64,000 nt of DNA, taken from NCBI GenBank assembly GCA_020627785.1, contig JAHDGF010000002.1, positions 186,001 to 250,000 of the forward strand, given 5' to 3'. The notes below the pieces were generated by a model. That model saw nothing but the letters and a program-made list of their open reading frames with translations. It had not been told where the DNA came from and ran no database searches. Origin of the DNA: Saprospiraceae bacterium (lineage in GTDB: Bacteria > Bacteroidota > Bacteroidia > Chitinophagales > Saprospiraceae). A program made the position numbers and the translations under genes. Below, in pieces: positions 16,874 to 25,741 of the stretch (within the stretch, counting starts at the first letter, position 1; every line of letters begins with the position of its first letter).

Positions 16874-17980
16874 ATGAACCAAAACGAGAATCTTTTAGAT
16901 CTTGTCAATGCCATATACCGATGGCGGAAACCAATAATTCTAAGTTGCTTTCTAGCAGCAGTGCTATCTGCAGGGGTTTCATTATTGTTACCCAACTACT
17001 ATAAATCCAAAACAGTCTTTTATGCTGCAAGTCCAGAATTGGCCAATCCAATGCCTACCGGTCTGAGCAATAGCGAAAGAGACATATACGGAACAGATAC
17101 AGATTTAGATAGACTATTTTCAATCGCCAATTCTTCCGAGGTGGTGGATTACCTAATTGATACTTTTCAATTGTATGATAGATATGAGATAGACCCCAAC
17201 GATGAAAAAGCTGGGTATAAGGTGCGATTGAAACTTGAGAAAATGTACCATACTGAAAAGAATAAGTATGATGCCTTAGAACTTTCATTTGAAGATAAAG
17301 ATCCAGTCGTTGCGGCCAATATTGCACGAGCTGCAAGAATGAAAATTGAAGAGGTTGGCCAAAAAATAATTAAGAATAGTCAACTCAATTTGTTGAATAG
17401 TTACCAAGCAGCAATAACCGTAAAGGAAACCAATCAACAACAACTTATTAGTAAGTTAAAAGAGCTGAAGAACAAGTATAAGATATATAACTCCACAGCC
17501 AAAGGGGAAACCTTAGGTGCAGAACTTACAAGCATCAATGGTCGGTTTATGAATGCTAAATCTAAACTTGAAATTTTCAAACAAAAAGAAGGTTTCCAAG
17601 ATTCTGTAATTGTCATGGAAGCCAAAGTAGCTGGACTTAAGAGTCAATTGGCACTTATTCAAAAAGAAGCAGATAACTATTCTGAAGGTTCGGGCGATGT
17701 TGAAAAATTGGGAATGGAGATGAAAGAGGTGGGTGAACAACTGGCTTTAGATAAAGAAAGTTATAAGCAATTGAAAGCTTCTTATGAAACTCCATTTACT
17801 GCACTCCATTTGGTTCAAGAAGCGGAGCCTCCGCATATAAAGTCGAGACCAGTACGATCACTTATTGTAGTAGCTACAACTGCAGTTACATTTTTTATGT
17901 CGCTTCTTTGGGTAATCTTTATGAATCAGTATCGAGATGTAAATTGGAAAAAGGTATTTTCTGATGAGCCAAGGCACTAG
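16874..17980 (+). CDS. Wzz-type polysaccharide chain-length regulator
   Basis: The protein has a membrane helix at about residues 21-41, a long coiled-coil periplasmic part, and a second helix near the C-terminus (about 324-346), the Wzz/PCP layout. The C-terminal cytosolic tail is short, so there is no fused tyrosine autokinase. I chose the ATG at 16874 (MNQNENLLDLVNAIYRWRKP); a TTG at 16856 would add six residues. It would control the length of polymer made by the neighbouring polymerase. Its end overlaps the next gene by 17 bp. Confidence 0.83.
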   Translation: MNQNENLLDLVNAIYRWRKPIILSCFLAAVLSAGVSLLLPNYYKSKTVFYAASPELANPMPTGLSNSERDIYGTDTDLDRLFSIANSSEVVDYLIDTFQLYDRYEIDPNDEKAGYKVRLKLEKMYHTEKNKYDALELSFEDKDPVVAANIARAARMKIEEVGQKIIKNSQLNLLNSYQAAITVKETNQQQLISKLKELKNKYKIYNSTAKGETLGAELTSINGRFMNAKSKLEIFKQKEGFQDSVIVMEAKVAGLKSQLALIQKEADNYSEGSGDVEKLGMEMKEVGEQLALDKESYKQLKASYETPFTALHLVQEAEPPHIKSRPVRSLIVVATTAVTFFMSLLWVIFMNQYRDVNWKKVFSDEPRH

Positions 17981-19403
17981 TCTTTCTTCAGACAATATTA
18001 GAGTCTATGGTAGCTTGATGTTTCTAACCATCGCTTGCTGCATATTAGCGTCTATTACCAATGAGTTTTTTTTGTTATTGGCACCTTTTGCCCTTGTAGG
18101 ATTAGCTCTGACCATTGTTGATTATAAGAATATCTTTTATGGTTTTTTTCTACTCATTCCATTTTCAGTAGAACTATATTTGCCAGGAGGCTTAGGAACA
18201 GACCTTCCTTCCGAACCAATGATGTGGCTTTTGTTGATTGTCACATTTTTCGTTTTTGTCTGGAACGCAAAAAGTATCCCTCAAAAGTTATTAACAAATA
18301 AGGTCAGCCTGATAATTATTCTTCAGTTAATCTGGATTTTAATTACCAGTTTAAATTCTACCTTTCCAATTGTTTCTTTTAAATTTTTTCTCGCAAAGCT
18401 CTGGTATGTAATCCCTTTCTTTTTTCTTCCTCTATTGATTATTAAGAAGACAAATCAACTTGAGTTGATTTTTAAGTTGTTCACTTTTAGTACAGTGATT
18501 GCACTTACTTATGTAATGATTAGACATGCCGGATTAGGGTTTTCATTTGCAGAAATAAATACAGCCGTTAGACCTATATTTAGAAATCATGTGAATTATG
18601 CAGCGATGCTAGTTATGATTGTTCCATTCATTTGGGCGCTTGCGCAAATAAAAGGATCAAAAAAATATTGGGCAGTTCTTTTTTATATTCTACTGGGTAT
18701 TTATTTGACCTATACTCGAGCAGCTTATGGTGTTATATTTTTGTGCATTCCAATGTATTTTATTATAAAATTTCAATTGGTGCGTTGGGTAACACCAGTT
18801 GCAGTAGTTGGTGTCTTAGCCCTTGTTCTAACCTTGGTTCGAGGAAATGAATATTTAGAACTTGCGCCGGACTATGAAAGAACAATAACCCATAAGAAAT
18901 TTAACAATCTTATCGAGGCAACTTATAAAATGGAAGACATCTCAACCATGGAACGTCTCCACCGCTGGGTTGCTGGCTTCCAAATGCTTGATGATCATCC
19001 AGTATTAGGATTTGGGCCTGCTACGTTTTTTAATAATTACCAATCGCACACAGTTTCAAGTTTTAAAACCTACGTGAGTGATAATCCTGAAAAATCAGGA
19101 ATTCATAATTATTATTTGATGACCTTAGTAGAGCAAGGCTTTGTTGGTCTTCTCCTTCTTATAGCCCTATTTTTAGTGCCAATGCTGATTGCTGAAAAAA
19201 CATATCACCAATATCGTGGGACAGAACATGGGTACTGGATTATGGCAAGTATATTAAGTTACTTTTGCTTAATAGTATTGGTTACCATAAACGATCTGCT
19301 TGAAGTTGATAAGGTTGGCCCGCTTTTTTATTTCTGCGCAAGTATTCTAGTTCTTTATAGCCTTAATTTATTAGGAAACAACAATCAAATGATTAATAGG
19401 TGA
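17964..19403 (+). CDS. O-antigen ligase/polymerase family protein (Wzy/WaaL)
   Basis: The 479-residue protein has about 12 membrane helices. The large periplasmic loop with HRWVAGFQMLDDHPVLGFGP and IHNYYLMTLVEQGFVGLLL is the signature of the Wzy_C family (O-antigen ligases and polymerases). It either polymerises repeat units or transfers the chain to an acceptor; sequence alone does not separate these. It overlaps the Wzz-like gene by 17 bp, which favours a polymerase-regulator pair. Confidence 0.85.
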   Translation: MSQGTSLSSDNIRVYGSLMFLTIACCILASITNEFFLLLAPFALVGLALTIVDYKNIFYGFFLLIPFSVELYLPGGLGTDLPSEPMMWLLLIVTFFVFVWNAKSIPQKLLTNKVSLIIILQLIWILITSLNSTFPIVSFKFFLAKLWYVIPFFFLPLLIIKKTNQLELIFKLFTFSTVIALTYVMIRHAGLGFSFAEINTAVRPIFRNHVNYAAMLVMIVPFIWALAQIKGSKKYWAVLFYILLGIYLTYTRAAYGVIFLCIPMYFIIKFQLVRWVTPVAVVGVLALVLTLVRGNEYLELAPDYERTITHKKFNNLIEATYKMEDISTMERLHRWVAGFQMLDDHPVLGFGPATFFNNYQSHTVSSFKTYVSDNPEKSGIHNYYLMTLVEQGFVGLLLLIALFLVPMLIAEKTYHQYRGTEHGYWIMASILSYFCLIVLVTINDLLEVDKVGPLFYFCASILVLYSLNLLGNNNQMINR

Positions 19404-19457
19404 CAATTTTCCTTTTGTGCCTATTTCCTATTTCAAAAGCCCATAACTTTATATAGT

Positions 19458-19465
19458 TAAGTTTG
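19458..19465 (+). promoter_or_regulatory. Possible promoter -7 element before the receiver-glycosyltransferase gene
   Basis: TAAGTTTG matches the Bacteroidota -7 consensus TAnnTTTG and lies 61 bp before the ATG at 19527. No clear TTG is found at the right distance upstream, so this is a moderate call. It would give the second half of the polysaccharide locus its own transcription start. Confidence 0.4.
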
Positions 19466-19526
19466 CATTAATTGCAACTGATACGATACCTCAACATCCT
19501 TGATTACATTAATTGAATTAAGGATT

Positions 19527-20675
19527 ATGAAAATTTTAGCGATCGACGATCAACCGTTGACTCTTATTGCTATTGCTCACAAATTAGAAGGCGCTGGATA
19601 TGAACTTATTACCTGTAATGATGGTGAAAGTGGTATTTCTGTTTTCAATGAAATAAATCCAGATCTAGTGATTTTGGATCTCAACATGCCAAAGAAAAAT
19701 GGCTTTGTGGTGCTTGATCACATTCGGAATTTTCGTAAAAGCAATACTCCTGTAATGGTTATGTCTGGTGAAGAGGATGAAGAAACTATTGTAAGTGCTT
19801 TCCAATCAGGTGCTGATGAATATATTCAAAAACCAGTAGGTCTTAACGAGCTTTTAATTCGCACCAACAAATTAATGCAAAAACCTTTTAAGGGAACCAC
19901 AGATCACATTTCTTCTGGCGAATCAAAACAGATTCAAAAAAATATAGTCGGCGTGATAATTCCATGTTACAACGAAGAAGAAAGACTACAGACAGATACC
20001 TTTAAAAAGTTTGTAAGTCAGAATCTTGGTTATCATTTATGCTTTGTGAATGATGGTAGCAAGGATAAAACTTTAGAGGTACTAAAGGAAATGGCCAAAG
20101 GTAGAGAGGATTATGTTACCGTCTACGATTGTGCAAAGAATGGTGGAAAAGCTGAAGCGGTTAGACAAGGGACCTTACACATGCTCAAAGATCCACAATT
20201 AGATTTTGTTGGTTATTTAGACGCAGACCTATCAACGAATTTTCAAGATTTTGATGACCTAGTAAAAACCATTTCTAATTCCGATTTTCAAATAGTAGGA
20301 GGAAGCCGAATAAGTAGAATGGGTGCAGATATCACCAAAGCCGGATCAAGGGCGATTATCAGCAAAACAATAAATATGATTATCCGGAAAATACTTGGGA
20401 TGTCTTTCCAAGATACTCAGTGCGGTGCGAAGGTGATGAGAAGAGAAGTAGCGGAGCAAGTTTTTCAGAAAAAGTTTTTAACCAGTTGGTTATTTGATGT
20501 TGAGATTTTCATGAGAATGAAGAAAATTTATGGCTCTCAAAAGGCTCAAAAATTAATTTGTGAACAGCCATTAAAAAGATGGGTTCACGAGGATGGGTCT
20601 AAATTATCAATGTCTGATTCATTTAAAATTCTAGGACAATTATTTCAAATTTCTTTTGCCTACAAAGGGAAATAA
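19527..20675 (+). CDS. Response-regulator receiver fused to GT2 glycosyltransferase
   Basis: The 382-residue protein begins with a complete receiver domain (residues 1-120): acidic pair Asp7-Asp8, phospho-acceptor Asp51 in VILDLNMP, Ser80 and Lys102 in the conserved switch positions. A short linker leads to a GT-A glycosyltransferase of the dolichyl-phosphate-sugar synthase-like GT2 type (from about residue 141: VGVIIPCYNEEERL; FVNDGSKDKT; DAD at 232-234; GGSRISR; DTQCGAKVM). No membrane helix is seen. I chose the ATG at 19527; an upstream TTG at 19500 would add nine unconserved residues. All phosphorylation residues are present, so sugar transfer may be controlled by a histidine kinase, none of which is encoded nearby. 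It lies 17 bp before a STAS gene. Confidence 0.9.
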   Translation: MKILAIDDQPLTLIAIAHKLEGAGYELITCNDGESGISVFNEINPDLVILDLNMPKKNGFVVLDHIRNFRKSNTPVMVMSGEEDEETIVSAFQSGADEYIQKPVGLNELLIRTNKLMQKPFKGTTDHISSGESKQIQKNIVGVIIPCYNEEERLQTDTFKKFVSQNLGYHLCFVNDGSKDKTLEVLKEMAKGREDYVTVYDCAKNGGKAEAVRQGTLHMLKDPQLDFVGYLDADLSTNFQDFDDLVKTISNSDFQIVGGSRISRMGADITKAGSRAIISKTINMIIRKILGMSFQDTQCGAKVMRREVAEQVFQKKFLTSWLFDVEIFMRMKKIYGSQKAQKLICEQPLKRWVHEDGSKLSMSDSFKILGQLFQISFAYKGK

Positions 20676-20692
20676 TATTAAAAAATATCAAA

Positions 20693-21019
20693 GTGAAAAA
20701 TCTAAAAGTAGAGTTTAAAAACATCGCTTCAACAGAAGCAAAAAAAGTTATCCTTGCAGGAAACTTGACATCTATGGATGCCATCGAATTTAAAAAATCG
20801 CTTTTAAATAAAATGCAAGATGAAGCGAAGGACTATTTTATTGATATATCCAACATTGAAGCAATTGACGTAACAGGCGTAAATGCTTTAGCTATGGCAC
20901 ACAAAAAAGCTGAACGAGCTGGTTTTAAGACAATAATTTTAAGTTCAGTAGAGAATCCATCAGATGAATTTTTACATCTCACAAAATTTAAAAATATCCT
21001 AAACTTTAAAAAAGCCTAA
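20693..21019 (+). CDS. STAS-domain protein (anti-sigma factor antagonist-like)
   Basis: The 108-residue protein is a lone STAS domain. The usual DSSG phosphorylation motif appears as DVTG (in IEAIDVTGVNALAMAH), so Thr stands at the phospho-acceptor position. Family members are switched by kinase/phosphatase pairs and bind partners only in one state. The start is GTG at 20693, 17 bp after the receiver-glycosyltransferase gene and 7 bp before the second flippase gene, so it is clearly in the polysaccharide operon. No anti-sigma kinase or PP2C gene is in the window. Its partner is unknown. Confidence 0.85.
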   Translation: MKNLKVEFKNIASTEAKKVILAGNLTSMDAIEFKKSLLNKMQDEAKDYFIDISNIEAIDVTGVNALAMAHKKAERAGFKTIILSSVENPSDEFLHLTKFKNILNFKKA

Positions 21020-21026
21020 CTCAATT

Positions 21027-22295
21027 ATGAGTGCTTTTTTAAAAAATAAATTTAAAACCCTAGGTGATGGCAGCTTTCTTTTTGTTGCAACTTTATTTGT
21101 AAACATTGGAAACTATGGTCTAAACCTCATCTTGGGAAGATGGTTGGGTCCTGAAGGATTTGCGGAAGCGAATTTATTAGCCACCCTTGTTATGGTCCTT
21201 TCATTCATTGCTATGGGCCTTCAATTAACCACGGCTAAGTTTATCGCAGAAGAGGAAACTTCCTCTATTCAGCATTTAAAGAAAAGCCTCTTTTTTATAT
21301 CCATTGCCATTGCCTTGTTTCTAATAATGGTTTCTCCTTGGGTAGGCGTTTTCTTACAATTTGAAAGCACTTATCCTTTGATAATTCTATTTATTGGAAT
21401 TCCTTTTTACTTCCAGATGAGTGTTTCCAGAGGATTTTATCAAGGCACTAAAAATTTTAAAAAATTAGCGTGGACCTATATCATAGAGATGGTCGCTCGA
21501 CTGATAATTACAATTGTATTAATCGGTTTATTTATTGATAAAGGAGTCAATTCAGAAATTATCGCTTTTGCATTTTTAGCCTCTTTTATTTTCTGTGATC
21601 TTTATGCAAGATTTAAGGTAAAGGGTTCATCAAATAATCCTCAAAGGTTTAAAAAAATTGCCTCCTTTTTAGCTGTTATAGCAATTTATGAACTAAGCCA
21701 AATCCTAATAAATAACAGCGATGTTATTTTGGTTAAGCACTTATTTCCTGCCTATGAGTCTGGGCTTTATGCTTCTGTGGCTCTCTTGGGCAGAGCAGTT
21801 TTCTTTGCCACCTGGACTGTGGTAACCATACTGTTTCCGATGGTCATAGAAAAAGAAAGAAAAGGAGAACCACACCTTAAATTATTTTGGAATGCTTTAA
21901 TGATCGTTGCTGGAATTGGTGCATGCATGGTTCTTGGAGCTTGGCTACTTGGACCTCAAGTGATGAATATCGCCTTTGGACAAGAATACGCTTCGATGTC
22001 AGAATTCTTATGGATTTATGCTTTGCTTACTTGCTTATTCGCTTGCGCAAATGTATTTGTCTACTATAACATGTCCTTAGAAAATTATATACCTGTTTTG
22101 ATTTCAATCATCATAGGCGTTTTACAAATCATTTTTATAAGCCTTTATCATAATTCCATCAAACAAGTATTACTTGTTCAAGTTTGTCTAATGACTCTTA
22201 TGCTCATAAGTATGATTTTTTATCAGATCTATAAAATTAACACGGAACAACATAGTACAGACCTTAGTTTGAAAAAGGCCTCTGTCAATCTTTAA
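21027..22295 (+). CDS. Second flippase (lipopolysaccharide biosynthesis/MOP family)
   Basis: The 422-residue protein has about 12 membrane helices and MOP-superfamily text near the N-terminus (GNYGLNLILGRWLGPEGFAE), typical of Wzx-like exporters. The central ISRGF-type motif (SVSRGFYQGTKNF) is also family-like. It starts 7 bp after the STAS gene and ends 10 bp before the GT4 gene. Together with the flippase at 15417 it makes two in one locus. Confidence 0.85.
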   Translation: MSAFLKNKFKTLGDGSFLFVATLFVNIGNYGLNLILGRWLGPEGFAEANLLATLVMVLSFIAMGLQLTTAKFIAEEETSSIQHLKKSLFFISIAIALFLIMVSPWVGVFLQFESTYPLIILFIGIPFYFQMSVSRGFYQGTKNFKKLAWTYIIEMVARLIITIVLIGLFIDKGVNSEIIAFAFLASFIFCDLYARFKVKGSSNNPQRFKKIASFLAVIAIYELSQILINNSDVILVKHLFPAYESGLYASVALLGRAVFFATWTVVTILFPMVIEKERKGEPHLKLFWNALMIVAGIGACMVLGAWLLGPQVMNIAFGQEYASMSEFLWIYALLTCLFACANVFVYYNMSLENYIPVLISIIIGVLQIIFISLYHNSIKQVLLVQVCLMTLMLISMIFYQIYKINTEQHSTDLSLKKASVNL

Positions 22296-22305
22296 AATAA
22301 AGAAA

Positions 22306-23550
22306 ATGAAACTAGCAATTGTCAGCCCTTATCCTCCTAGCAAAGGAACACTAAATGAATATGCTTTTCACTTTGTGCAGAACTTCAAATTAAAAAGTGA
22401 AATTGAAGAAATAATTATATTAACCGATAAAATTGATGAATCTTATCCCAAAGAAGATTCTAGCGGAAGTTGCAAAATAACCATAGATCCTTGCTGGTCA
22501 TTTAATGGACTATTTAATTTTCTAAAAATTAGATCCGCAGTAAAAAAGCATAGTGCAGATGTTGTTCTATTCAACATTCAATTTCTCTCCTTTGGCGATT
22601 CTAAAATTGCAGGAGCATTAGGGTTATTAACACCTGTTTATACCCGAATGATGGGTACACCTACCGTCAGTCTATTGCATAATATTACGGAGACGGTAGA
22701 TTATGAATCCGCAGGGATAACAAAGAACCCAATTTTAAAGTCTGTTTACAATGCCATTGGTACTATTTTAACCAAGGTTATTTTGATGTCTAATGTTCTG
22801 ACTGTTACAATGCCTAAGTATGTAAATATTCTTGAAAAGAAGTATGGTGCTAAAAATGTGGCACTTATTCCGCATGGTTCATTTGAAGTACCAGAACTAC
22901 CCAAAGAAGTTAAACAGCAGAAAAAGCAAATTATGACTTTTGGGAAATTTGGGACTTATAAGAAAGTTGAAGAAATGATCGAGGCCGTTGAAATTGTGAG
23001 AGATCGAACTGGTGAAGAAATGGAAATAGTTATTGCTGGAACTGATAATCCGAATGTAAAGGGTTATTTGAATGGCGTTAAAGAAAAGTATAGTCACGTA
23101 AAGGATCTTCATTTTACTGGCTATGTTGAAGAAGAAGACGTTCCTAGAATATTTACAGAAAGTACAGTCGTCGTTTTTCCTTATACCAGTACTACAGGCA
23201 GTTCAGGAGTATTGCACCAGGCTGGTAGCTATGGAAAAGCTGTCGTACTTCCTAATATTGGAGATTTAAAGGAATTAATAGAGGAAGAAGGATATCGTGG
23301 CGAATATTTTGAGCCAAATGACATCAATGGTTTGGCAGATGCTATTGAAATTTTAGTGGTAAATGAAGAAAGAAGAAAGGAAGTGGGTGAAGCAAATTAT
23401 GCTGCCGCAGCCTCATTACCTATGGAAGATATTGCCGATTGGTACCTTTTACACTTCGAATCACTCGTAAAATCACCAAAAAAGCCTGAGAATTCTAAGC
23501 AAATTCCTATAAATACAAGTACCTCACTTGAACCTGTGCTTATTCAATAG
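22306..23550 (+). CDS. Glycosyltransferase family 4 (GT-B fold)
   Basis: The 414-residue cytosolic enzyme starts with MKLAIVSPYPPSKGTLNEYA, the usual GT4 N-terminus. Its donor-binding half contains TFGKFGTYKKVEEMIEA, HFTGYVEEEDVP and TGSSGVLHQAGSYGKAVVLP, with a short acidic EPND motif thereafter. It would add one sugar from a nucleotide donor during repeat-unit assembly. Last gene of the polysaccharide locus. Acceptor and donor cannot be told from sequence. Confidence 0.88.
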   Translation: MKLAIVSPYPPSKGTLNEYAFHFVQNFKLKSEIEEIIILTDKIDESYPKEDSSGSCKITIDPCWSFNGLFNFLKIRSAVKKHSADVVLFNIQFLSFGDSKIAGALGLLTPVYTRMMGTPTVSLLHNITETVDYESAGITKNPILKSVYNAIGTILTKVILMSNVLTVTMPKYVNILEKKYGAKNVALIPHGSFEVPELPKEVKQQKKQIMTFGKFGTYKKVEEMIEAVEIVRDRTGEEMEIVIAGTDNPNVKGYLNGVKEKYSHVKDLHFTGYVEEEDVPRIFTESTVVVFPYTSTTGSSGVLHQAGSYGKAVVLPNIGDLKELIEEEGYRGEYFEPNDINGLADAIEILVVNEERRKEVGEANYAAAASLPMEDIADWYLLHFESLVKSPKKPENSKQIPINTSTSLEPVLIQ

Positions 23551-23633
23551 ATTGATACTTTAAGATGAAATTATTCCCTGCATTAAATTTGTGCATGAAT
23601 ATTGATAAACATATATTTGCGTTCCCTAAAGAG

Positions 23634-23708
23634 GGGTGATTAGCTCAGTTGGTTTAGAGCACCTGGTTTACACCCAGGGGGTCGGGAGTTCGAGTCTCTC
23701 ATCGCCCA
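23634..23708 (+). tRNA. tRNA-Val (anticodon TAC)
   Basis: The 75-nt cloverleaf has acceptor stem GGGTGAT paired with ATCGCCC (one G-T pair), D-loop AGCTCAGTTGGTTTAGAGC, anticodon stem CCTGG/CCAGG around loop TTTACAC, and T-arm GGGAG-TTCGAGT-CTCTC. The discriminator base is A. CCA is not encoded. It stands alone between the GT4 and SemiSWEET genes; no integrase or duplicated 3' end is visible beside it. Confidence 0.95.
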
Positions 23709-23773
23709 CTTATAATCCCTTCGATAAGCTCTGCTTGTTGAGGGGATTTTTTATTTCGTTTAAATCAAATAGA

Positions 23774-24040
23774 ATGATTGATCTCCTAGGCTTTGTTGCA
23801 GCTTTTATAACCACCGCTTCATTCATTCCCCAAGTCATTAAAACGGTAAAGACTAAGGATACCTCAGGCATTTCCCTATTAATGTATTCCTTTTTCGTTA
23901 CAGGAATCCTGCTTTGGCTGGTATATGGAGTCCTCATAAACTCCAAACCAATTATTTTAGCCAACATATTTACCGCACTTTTTTCAGGCATTATTCTCTT
24001 TTATAAGATAACAGAGCCTAAACGAAAATTGAAGCCATAA
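23774..24040 (+). CDS. SemiSWEET-type sugar transporter (PQ-loop)
   Basis: The 88-residue protein has three membrane helices and the PQ-loop FIPQVIKTVKTKDTSGIS, the hallmark of SemiSWEET half-transporters that work as dimers and carry small sugars. I chose the ATG at 23774; a longer frame opens upstream but runs through the tRNA gene. It ends directly at an A-tract and hairpin that serve the opposite-strand gene. Confidence 0.88.
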   Translation: MIDLLGFVAAFITTASFIPQVIKTVKTKDTSGISLLMYSFFVTGILLWLVYGVLINSKPIILANIFTALFSGIILFYKITEPKRKLKP

Positions 24041-24064
24041 AAAAAGGGCCCAAATTTGGGCCCT
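24041..24064 (-). terminator. Intrinsic terminator of the M28 peptidase operon
   Basis: A perfect GGGCCCAAATTTGGGCCC palindrome (24046-24063) is followed on the reverse strand by a run of seven T. It lies 30 bp beyond the peptidase stop codon and directly abuts the SemiSWEET stop on the other strand. Confidence 0.8.
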
Positions 24065-24093
24065 GATATTCTGGTAGTTATAATTTCTAAATT

Positions 24094-25713
24094 CTAAGGT
24101 TTTGAATCGACATCGACCTTAATCCTTTGATCTCTATTAGCTAGTTCCCAAGTGGTCTGAAAAATCAATCTTCCTGTTCTTTCTACCTTATCAAATAATA
24201 TTTTTTCAACAGTATCTGTAGGGCGATGGTAATCCTCATGGACACCACTAAAATAAAAGATGGCTGGAATGCCTCTTTCTGCAAAGTTGTAATGGTCCGA
24301 TCTATAATAATACCTATTTGGATCTTCCTCAGAGTTGTAGGTATAGTCTAATTCCATTTGAATGTATTGATCATTCATCTGCTCATTGATTTTATGTAGA
24401 TCTGTACTTATTCGATCCGACCCAATGACATAGATGTAATTATCATGATCGTGTTCTGTATCTATCCTTCCGATCATATCTACATTTACATTTGCCACAA
24501 TATTTTCAAGAGGTACCGTAGGATTTTCTGCATACCACTGCGAACCCAAAAGACCTTTTTCTTCACCGGTGACTAAGAGAAATAAAATTGACCTCCTTGG
24601 TCCTTTATCTGCAAGTTTAGCCTGCTGAAATGCTGATGCAATATCCAATACTGTGCTTGTGCCAGAACCATTATCATCCGCACCATTGAAGATGTCTTTA
24701 TTTCTTTTTCCAAGGTGATCGTAATGAGCAGAGACAACAATCACTTCATCTTTTAAGTCAGTACCTTCGACAAATCCTAATACATTCTGACCCTCGAGTA
24801 AGTTTATGTAATTTTCATAACTCCCTGTGACTGTGGTCGGAAGTTTGATCGACTTACTTTTTCCTTTTTTACTCATTTTGGCAACCGCCTTACTCACTTT
24901 TCTTTTATTCTTCCCAATCATCTCCTCAGCCATAGTTGTAGAAATATAAGCATGAGGCATAAGGTTCTGAGACTGCTCTCGAATATCTCCCAATTGAAGA
25001 CTTGAACCAATCAAATATTTTCTATTTTCCATTAGGAAAGCCTTAATGTCATTGTTGACGATGTACACCATCTCGACACCCTTACTCTTCGCTAACTCTA
25101 ATTTTTTAGTTGTGTTATTACCCCAAACGGATGGAGTGGAATTACCCGTTATAAAATTCACGCCTCCTTTGTTAGGCTCCCCATTATAAATCATGATCGT
25201 TTTGCCTTTGACCATCTTCCCTCTATAATCACTATATACCGGATCATCTATTCCGTACCCTAAGAAAAGTATTTCACTCTCTTCGTAGTTTTTAATGCTC
25301 TCGAATGCTCCTGGATAGGCTAAATAGTCCCATAAGTGTTTGTACTTCGTTTCACCCACAAAAAGTTCTGTATCCTTCCAACCAGTCGAAGAAAAAACAA
25401 CGGGTTGAAAATAAGTGTTTTCCAATCCTGTAGGAGCTAGGCCCATTCCCTTAAATTGATCTGCAATGTAATCCGCCGCTTTATTATTTCCGTCCTCACC
25501 AGTCTCTCTTCCTTCATATTCATCGGATGCAAGAATTGATAGATGTGCCTTAATATCTTCACCTGTAATCGTATTGGCAAACTCCACTCGCGGATCATTA
25601 GGGTCGTTGTTTATAACTACCGTTGTGTCTGGTATGTGATTGTGGCTAACGTATTGGGCTAGTACTATGTTTGTCAGAGTCAAACAAAAAACAATTAGAG
25701 AAACTTTATTCAT
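24094..25713 (-). CDS. Exported M28 family zinc aminopeptidase
   Basis: The signal peptide ends in IVLA with Gln at +1. The catalytic M28 domain holds the two-zinc ligands in HYDHLG (about residue 326), GADDNGSG (about 342), TGEEKGLLG (about 380) and NVDMIGR. A protease-associated-like domain is inserted at about residues 120-290. The ATG at 25713 is chosen because it begins the signal peptide; further upstream codons overlap the rpiB region. At 539 residues it has normal length. It would release N-terminal amino acids from peptides in the periplasm or at the surface. Its start lies 28 bp after the rpiB stop. Confidence 0.9.
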   Translation of the reverse strand: MNKVSLIVFCLTLTNIVLAQYVSHNHIPDTTVVINNDPNDPRVEFANTITGEDIKAHLSILASDEYEGRETGEDGNNKAADYIADQFKGMGLAPTGLENTYFQPVVFSSTGWKDTELFVGETKYKHLWDYLAYPGAFESIKNYEESEILFLGYGIDDPVYSDYRGKMVKGKTIMIYNGEPNKGGVNFITGNSTPSVWGNNTTKKLELAKSKGVEMVYIVNNDIKAFLMENRKYLIGSSLQLGDIREQSQNLMPHAYISTTMAEEMIGKNKRKVSKAVAKMSKKGKSKSIKLPTTVTGSYENYINLLEGQNVLGFVEGTDLKDEVIVVSAHYDHLGKRNKDIFNGADDNGSGTSTVLDIASAFQQAKLADKGPRRSILFLLVTGEEKGLLGSQWYAENPTVPLENIVANVNVDMIGRIDTEHDHDNYIYVIGSDRISTDLHKINEQMNDQYIQMELDYTYNSEEDPNRYYYRSDHYNFAERGIPAIFYFSGVHEDYHRPTDTVEKILFDKVERTGRLIFQTTWELANRDQRIKVDVDSKP

Positions 25714-25741
25714 GGTAATTTGAAAATTAAACTTATCAGAT

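Noticed and set aside
23636-23773. Possible 46-residue N-terminal extension of the SemiSWEET gene
   Set aside because: The extension runs through the tRNA-Val gene; the ATG at 23774 gives a normal family N-terminus.
23634-23773. tRNA-Val as an integration site for a mobile element
   Set aside because: No integrase, no duplicated tRNA 3' end and no foreign-looking genes follow.
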